Shown here in pieces: positions 8,420-13,157 of a stretch of 13,157 bases of DNA. The number at the start of each line of letters is the position of its first letter. Positions within the stretch are counted from its first letter, which is position 1. Location: positions 15,074-28,230 of the forward strand of contig JAAAUF010000549.1 in assembly GCA_015499985.1 (NCBI GenBank). Direction: 5' to 3'. A program made the position numbers and the translations under genes. The stretch is from Haplosporangium gracile. Lineage: Eukaryota > Mortierellomycota > Mortierellomycetes > Mortierellales > Mortierellaceae. Under the pieces are notes generated by a model. It was not told the DNA's origin, made no database searches, and was given only the letters and a program-made list of their open reading frames with translations.

Positions 8420-8494
8420 ATGGTAGTGAAGAAGAGAGCCAATCTAACCTTTCTTCATCATCTTACTTTCAAAAAAGACATTAGTACGTTCTGA
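8420..8494 (+). CDS. uORF 3, stop overlaps the main ATG (24 codons)
   Basis: ATG at 8420 opens a 24-codon frame (starting MVVKKRANL) whose TGA at 8492-8494 shares its A with the main ATG at 8494-8496, forming TGATG. Such an overlap allows termination-coupled reinitiation and would make Skt5-like protein output depend on uORF translation. It only matters if this part of the leader is not spliced out. Confidence 0.35.
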   Translation: MVVKKRANLTFLHHLTFKKDISTF

Positions 8495-11085
8495 TGGCAC
8501 ACCCAGTCAGAGGAAGCTCGCGGTCAAACGAGTCTGTGGCTCCACACCCTCAGGTCGTCCTTGCACCTCTCCCTCCTCGCGAGAACCACCACCAACCCGT
8601 CGCCCAATACGACCTCTACGAGTCAGACTACTCCCAAAGCCCTCACCCCATGCAACCGCCTTCCGGACACCCTGGCGCTGGTGGATACTGGCCTGGTCAA
8701 CACGGCAGCTCTCACCAACACTCATCTCCACCACCCAGGTCCAATACCAACTCGAGCATGCACTCGCACCATCAGGAACACTATGATGATGCTCCTCACA
8801 GGGCGCCTCAAGGCCTTGATCTGGATCTGGGCACACTCTCCCTTGACGACCCTACTTCAGCTTCGGCCTCCGCCTCGGGTGCAGACAACAGTGATCTTTC
8901 TTCTTTGCCTTTGCGCCTCGTAGAAGAGTCAAAGAAGCCTATTGAGAGAACTGGATATGTCGACGACACTCGCTTCTCTGGATCTGATCAGGGACACCCA
9001 CTCGCCAACGCTGCTCCAGAGTCAACAGAGGGCGGAGCTACAGCAACTGCTACTGATTCTCCTGCAGAAGGCGGTGCCTTTGAGGCAGGCGTGGTCTTGC
9101 CTTCATCGGACGATTCGTCCCCTCAGCGCACCAACAGCGTGGACTCTACTCACTCGGCCGTCCGCGCTTATGCTGCTGCCAACCCCAACGCTGCTACTTA
9201 CTCAGATTCACCTTCCAGCCATGGTTACGGCGGGCCCCAGCAGCAACATCAGGGTGGATACGGTGGTCAGGAGTATGGTGGATATGGTCCAGAGTATGGT
9301 CAGCAGAGACCCGGTTACAGAGGACCTCCTCAAGGCTATGGTGGTCAATACCCAGGACAGGACCCCAGATACGCACAGCAGGGATATCCCGGAGGACCTG
9401 GCGGATATGGTGGCAATGGATACCAGCAAGGATACCAAGATGTTCAATATGACCAATATGGCCAGCCTTACCCTCAAGATTATGGCCAGGATTATTACCA
9501 GGATCCTCAGCAGCAGTATGGTGGAGGATATCCCGGCCAAGGAAATGGATACGATTACAACGGTGGGTACCGCCCTCAAGGACCTGGCTATGGCCAACCT
9601 CCTTCTGGCTATTACAGCGGACCTGGAGGTCCTGGAGGTGCTAACCTGCAGCCATCCCCCTCAATGAGAGGGGCCCCTCCAGGCCGTGGTGGACCTCGTC
9701 CCCCTATGGGTCCTGGTGGCCCCGGTGGCCCAGGTGGCTATGGAGCTCGTCCTCCACACCGTGGCGATTCTGGTAGCAGTACTGGTGGTGGGCCTCCTCG
9801 TCCTGCAGCAGCGCCACGAAAGCGTCCCTTGACAATTGAGCTTTTGGACGAGATGCGTCAGCGCGCCAAGAACAGCAATGATCCTGCAGCTCAGCTCGAG
9901 TACGCCAAGGCTCTGATTGAGGCAGCAGTGACGTTCGGCAACGACGATCCAGACCCCAAGAGACAAAAGAAGAACAAGGAGGCCTTGTTCATGGAGGGCC
10001 TTAAGATTATCAAGCGTTTGGCGACAACTGGCATGGGCATGGGCAAGCCTGCCTACCCTGACGCCCAGTTCTTCTTGGCCAACTGCTACGGAAACGGATC
10101 GCTGGGACTGCAGATTGACCACGACAAGGCCTTCAACTTGTACATGCAAGCGTCAAAGCAGAACCACCCTGCCGCGACGTACCGTACTGCTGTCTGTCAC
10201 GAGCTCGGAGCAGGAACCAAGCGTGATCATACTCGTGCTGTGCAATTCTACCGCAAAGCGGCATCCCTGGGCGACACTGCGGCAATGTACAAGTTGGGCA
10301 TGATCATCCTGAAGGGACTTTTGGGCCAGCAGGCCAACCCTCGGGAGGCGATCACATGGCTTAAGCGTGCGGCTGCCAATGCAGACGAAGACAACCCGCA
10401 CGCCCTCCACGAGCTCGGTCTTTGCTTTGAGAAGTCTGGCATCCCTACAGTCATTCCTGACGAGACCTACTCTCGCGAGCTGTTCACACAAGCTGCTGGA
10501 TATGGATATGCGCCCAGTCAGTTCAAGCTGGGTCACTGTTACGAGTATGGTCTTTTGACCTGCCCGGTCGACCCTAGGAGGAGTATCGCATGGTACACTC
10601 GTGCAGCTGAGCAGGGTGATGCAGAGTCGGAGCTGGGCTTGTCTGGATGGTACTTGACTGGATCTGAGGGTGTATTGAAGCAGAGCGATACTGAAGCCTA
10701 CCTCTGGGCTCGCAAAGCTGCCGACAAGGGACTCGCTCGCGCCGAATATGCCGTCGGATACTACTCTGAGGTAAACTTTTGAAATCTTATGCGCGGGAGA
10801 TATATGTGTAATTTGTGGAAAAATGAACATGCTGTATTAACTTGTCTCGCTCATTCATTTTAATGCGCAATTTAATTCGATAATTAGGTCGGAATTGGAG
10901 TCAAGCAGGACTTGGAGGAGGCAAGGCGATGGTACTTGCGTTCTGCAGCTCAGGGTAACGGTCGTGCTAAGAAGCGTCTGACGGATATGAAGAAGTTGGG
11001 CGCCATGCGTCGGGTGCGTCCCGAGCGTGGTCGTCAGGGCGGTGCAGGACCCGGACCAGAAGACGAGAACTGCAAAGTCATGTAG
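8494..11085 (+). CDS. Skt5/Chs4-like activator of chitin synthase, Sel1-repeat protein
   Basis: Two exons, 8494-10770 and 10888-11085, encode 824 residues. The intron (10771-10887, 117 nt) starts GTAAAC and ends ATTAG, in phase 0. An in-frame TAG at 8482-8484 supports the ATG at 8494. Residues 1-240 are S/P/H-rich and disordered; about 240-436 are rich in Y, G, Q and P; from K443 begins a helical domain (RPLTIELLDEM). About seven Sel1 repeats (522-785) follow, with motifs such as AAMYKLGMI and RAVQFYRKAASLGD, the last one interrupted by the intron. The protein ends in CKVM, a CaaX box that predicts farnesylation and membrane attachment. In yeast, Skt5/Chs4 is a Sel1-repeat, prenylated protein that activates and localises chitin synthase III at the bud neck, so the role here is probably control of cell-wall chitin synthesis. 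The Sel1 array plus CaaX makes this the strongest call; the target synthase is not in the window. Confidence 0.88.
9220..9801 (+). repeat. YGQP-rich low-complexity region of the Skt5-like protein
   Basis: This part of exon 1 encodes about 195 residues dominated by G, Y, Q and P, with repeated short motifs such as GGYG, QGYGG, YGQP, GYPG and finally GPGGPGG. There are few charged residues and no hydrophobic core. The composition resembles prion-like or FET-type disordered domains. Codons vary (GGT/GGA/GGC, TAT/TAC), so the repeat is kept at protein rather than DNA level. Confidence 0.75.
10771..10887 (+). other. Intron of the Skt5-like gene
   Basis: 117-nt A/T-rich intron, GAG|GTAAAC...ATAATTAG|GTC, phase 0. 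Reading through would end the protein three codons into the intron and remove the last Sel1 repeat and the CaaX box. The joined sequence restores a standard Sel1 unit across the junction (YYSE, then VGIGVKQDLEEARRWY). Confidence 0.88.
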
Positions 11086-11539
11086 TGTTCTGACCCCTTC
11101 CTTCTCTTCTTTCCTCGTTGCATTCCCTATCGAGACCTCGTTGTTACCACTCCTGTTTTTTTATTTTCTTTCTCGTTTTTTTTTCCTTTCTTTATTTCCG
11201 TAATGCCCCATTATTTTCGTAATATTCTTTTCTTTTTTTCTCTTCTTTCTTCTTTATGACGATATGCCAAGACAAATGACCCCCTCCACACACACATCGA
11301 TAACGGTAGCGATCATTGCACACCCAAAGATATACACCATACAAAAAATATTATCTCGAGTACTACCATCTCTTCCTTTTTGGTGCCAAAATATGCTCGT
11401 GCCATCTACTGTTCTGCGTTTAGTGCATGGGATCATTATGTGAAATTTACGTGAAAAAATTACATTATATGTAAAAAGGATCTTCTCCTTTGCTCTCTCA
11501 CCGAAACATCTCCCGTCCTTCCCTGTGCCGACAATCCTC
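11086..11539. other. Convergent 3' intergenic region
   Basis: 454 bp between the stops of the Skt5-like gene and the NAPRT gene. The left part (11095-11255) is T- and CT-rich with T runs of seven to nine, as expected for the 3' end of the plus-strand gene. The rest is A/T-rich without clear structure. I found no exact AATAAA on either strand, so the poly(A) signals are not assigned. Confidence 0.5.
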
Positions 11540-13054
11540 TTAACCCAACGTAGCAATTTGTTGCTTAACTTGTGAAACCGCCTCGAGGGACCCGCTCTCC
11601 TTGCCATGGTCGTCGCTCAGCTTGACACACTCCCGTCCTGCACACGAATCCAACTTGATCACAATATTCATCGCCGGCGACTTTTCTCCCTTCCCGCCCT
11701 CTCCCCCTTCAGAGAGGTGAGAGTAATCGTTTGTGAAATGCGTGCCGATTCCGAACGTCGCCCCGATACCTTTCTGGACAGCAGCTTCGTAAAGCCGGAT
11801 CGCGAGGTCGACATCCAGTCCATCCGAAAACACAATTTTCTTCTTCCTCCGCATCTCCTTCCCGACAAGGGGGTCCTGATCGTAATGGGAAATCATCCTG
11901 TCCATGAACTCGAATGCGTCCCCGGAATCATGTCGTATTCCAATCCAGTCTCTAGCCAGCGTGCCACGGAAGGTCTTGAGGAATGCGGAGGTGGTAAAGG
12001 TGTCTGTCAGTGCGATCCCGAGGACCTGGTGAGGGTAGGTTTGGGCCCAGCGAGTGAGGGCCTCGGCGTTTGCGAGGGAGGCATCGCCCAGGATGGCAGC
12101 TGTGCCCATGAACCATTCGTGGGCCATGGTTCCGACTGGGGGGAGATCCAGGATGTGGGCGAAATGGAGGTTGCTGGTTCCTGTCAAGAAGCCTTTCCCT
12201 GCTGCGATCGCCTCTGCCGCCGTCATAGCCACACTATGTCCGCTATCATTCTTCATGGCCGAGGCAGATCCAGCAATGAGACCTTGGATAACAATCCGCT
12301 GCGTCTCATAATCACGACGTCTACGAGTCCCAAATTCCGCAAACGATGCTCCGGCAGCAACCATACGTTCAGACTTGGCACGGGCCGATTCGAATTGTCC
12401 ATTATAGGACCAGTCTTGATCACCGAAACGGAAAAAGGCTTCAGAGACGAGGGCGAGGATGGGGACTTCGTATAAGATGACTTGTGCCCATTCACCTTGG
12501 ATCATAATCTCGACAATCTCTTCCTTGTTTTTGTTGGCAGTATGTCCGTGTTGGTGTTGGAGTTCGTTGACGCGAATGTTGAGTCCTGGGTTGTTGGTCA
12601 TAGGATCCTCCTTCTGATATCCAGAAGCCCCATCAATCCTTGGCGACCCAGGTTCTGATTGAATCACCAATGATCCCCCTCCGGACTTCCACTTAATCTT
12701 CACCTCCTCACTCGGGCAAAACCGAAACTCCCCCTCCAACCAATCCAAATAGCTCCCCGTCAGATACGGACACCTGGCTTCCAAAAACTTTCTCTCCTCC
12801 TTCGTCAACCGCAAATCCGACATGCTGTCAATTTTCTGTCGCAACCAAGGGAGGGCTACCCGGGGGAGTCGGGCGCGGAGGGGTGAGCGGTTCGTGAAGT
12901 GGTAGGAGCAAGGGGTGTGAGGGTAGTGTTGGAGGACGGCTTGTTGCATGGTGAATTTGTACAAGTCGTTGTCGAGAATGGAAGTGCATGCCATCGATGG
13001 GGTAGTTGACGGCAGGCCGATGGTGGGCGCCGTTGAAGTTGGTGACGACGGCAT
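11540..13054 (-). CDS. NPT1: Nicotinate phosphoribosyltransferase (NAPRT)
   Basis: A single intron-free frame of 504 residues. The enzyme converts nicotinate and PRPP, with ATP hydrolysis, to nicotinate mononucleotide, the entry step of the Preiss-Handler NAD salvage route. Family landmarks are all present: SILDNDLYKFTMQQAVL (25-41), YHFTNR (51-56), ILYEVPILALVSEAFFRFGD (193-212), EFGTRRRRDYETQ (240-252), GTSNLHFA (292-299), GTMAHEWFMG (308-317) with H312 as the likely phosphorylated histidine, LTDTFTT (349-355), IRHDSGDAF (373-381), FSDGLDV (409-415), FGIGTHFTND (434-443) and MNIVIKLD (462-469). It is longer than yeast Npt1 (about 430 residues), with a leader of about 20 residues and an insert of about 45 residues (about 125-175). 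M21 is an alternative start just before the conserved core. It probably acts in cytosol and nucleus. The gene is convergent with the Skt5-like gene, with no sign of co-regulation. Confidence 0.95.
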   Translation of the reverse strand: MPSSPTSTAPTIGLPSTTPSMACTSILDNDLYKFTMQQAVLQHYPHTPCSYHFTNRSPLRARLPRVALPWLRQKIDSMSDLRLTKEERKFLEARCPYLTGSYLDWLEGEFRFCPSEEVKIKWKSGGGSLVIQSEPGSPRIDGASGYQKEDPMTNNPGLNIRVNELQHQHGHTANKNKEEIVEIMIQGEWAQVILYEVPILALVSEAFFRFGDQDWSYNGQFESARAKSERMVAAGASFAEFGTRRRRDYETQRIVIQGLIAGSASAMKNDSGHSVAMTAAEAIAAGKGFLTGTSNLHFAHILDLPPVGTMAHEWFMGTAAILGDASLANAEALTRWAQTYPHQVLGIALTDTFTTSAFLKTFRGTLARDWIGIRHDSGDAFEFMDRMISHYDQDPLVGKEMRRKKKIVFSDGLDVDLAIRLYEAAVQKGIGATFGIGTHFTNDYSHLSEGGEGGKGEKSPAMNIVIKLDSCAGRECVKLSDDHGKESGSLEAVSQVKQQIATLG

Positions 13055-13157
13055 TGTTTGTCGTTTTTGTTGTTATTGTTGCTGTGATTCGTTTCTGTGC
13101 TTGTCCGTAATGCAGAGTTGTTGAAGAAGGTTGGGTTGCGGGTGTGATGACAAGAAG
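13055..13157 (-). promoter_or_regulatory. Leader of the NAPRT gene, A/C-rich
   Basis: The 103 bases before the ATG read, on the minus strand, as an A- and C-rich stretch with CAACAATAACAAC-type repeats and no ATG, followed by ACAAACA directly before the start codon. This matches an unstructured 5' leader. The start context has A at -3, which is favourable. Confidence 0.5.

Larger units (their letters stand above)
5991..8493. other. 2.5-kb divergent intergenic region
   Basis: This stretch separates the starts of the DUF3712-like gene (left, minus strand) and the Skt5-like gene (right, plus strand). It has two strand-asymmetric CT-rich blocks, each on the sense strand of the adjacent gene: 6013-6180 reads CT on the minus strand and 7640-7990 reads CT on the plus strand. 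CAA repeats lie at 6391-6410, 6598-6630 and 8361-8383, and a CCTT repeat at 7708-7731. The longest open frame (minus strand, 7595-6867) is low-complexity with no family resemblance. I see no tRNA, transposon end or credible exon, and consider it promoter plus leader sequence, perhaps with a non-coding RNA. Confidence 0.55.

Noticed and set aside
10153..10830. A 225-codon minus-strand frame
   Set aside because: It is antisense to the Sel1-repeat region, which has clear homology in the plus sense.
11095..11255. T-run region as a bacterial-type terminator
   Set aside because: No stem-loop precedes the T runs, and the window is eukaryotic; the tract is an ordinary T-rich 3' flank.
11606..12475. 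A 289-codon plus-strand frame
   Set aside because: It is antisense to the highly conserved NAPRT coding region and shows no domain of its own.

Overview
The window looks like nuclear DNA of a filamentous fungus, most likely an early-diverging lineage such as Mortierellomycota or Mucoromycota. The evidence is short spliceosomal introns (mostly 109-141 nt, GT...AG), monocistronic genes on both strands, long pyrimidine-rich and CAA-rich leaders, a chitin-synthase activator, and DUF3712-like and Ndc10-like proteins. The phylum call is inference from gene content; no rRNA or marker gene is present.

Layout, left to right. (1) 1-245, + strand: the 3' end of a gene whose product ends in charged 11-residue repeats, as in LEA group 3 proteins. 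(2) 775-4199, + strand: a five-exon gene for a 982-residue protein that resembles the Ndc10/crypton tyrosine-recombinase family but seems to lack the catalytic residues, followed by a disordered Q/H-rich tail. (3) 4784-5990, - strand: a two-exon gene for a DUF3712/LEA2-like beta-sandwich protein, convergent with gene 2. (4) about 6000-8493: a 2.5 kb divergent intergenic region with no credible gene, holding CT-rich blocks, CAA and CCTT microsatellites, and the long uORF-bearing leader of gene 5. (5) 8494-11085, + strand: a two-exon Skt5/Chs4-type chitin synthase regulator with a YGQP-rich low-complexity N-terminal half, Sel1 repeats and a C-terminal CaaX box. (6) 11540-13054, - strand: an intron-free nicotinate phosphoribosyltransferase of the NAD salvage pathway, convergent with gene 5.

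The genes do not form an operon or an obvious metabolic cluster: cell-wall synthesis, NAD salvage, a stress-type protein and a putative DNA-binding factor simply sit side by side, as is usual in fungal chromosomes. The most interesting items are the apparently domesticated recombinase-like gene, the prion-like N-terminus on the Skt5 homologue, and the three upstream ORFs of that gene, the last of which overlaps its start codon as TGATG. I did not find a clearly new multi-gene system.
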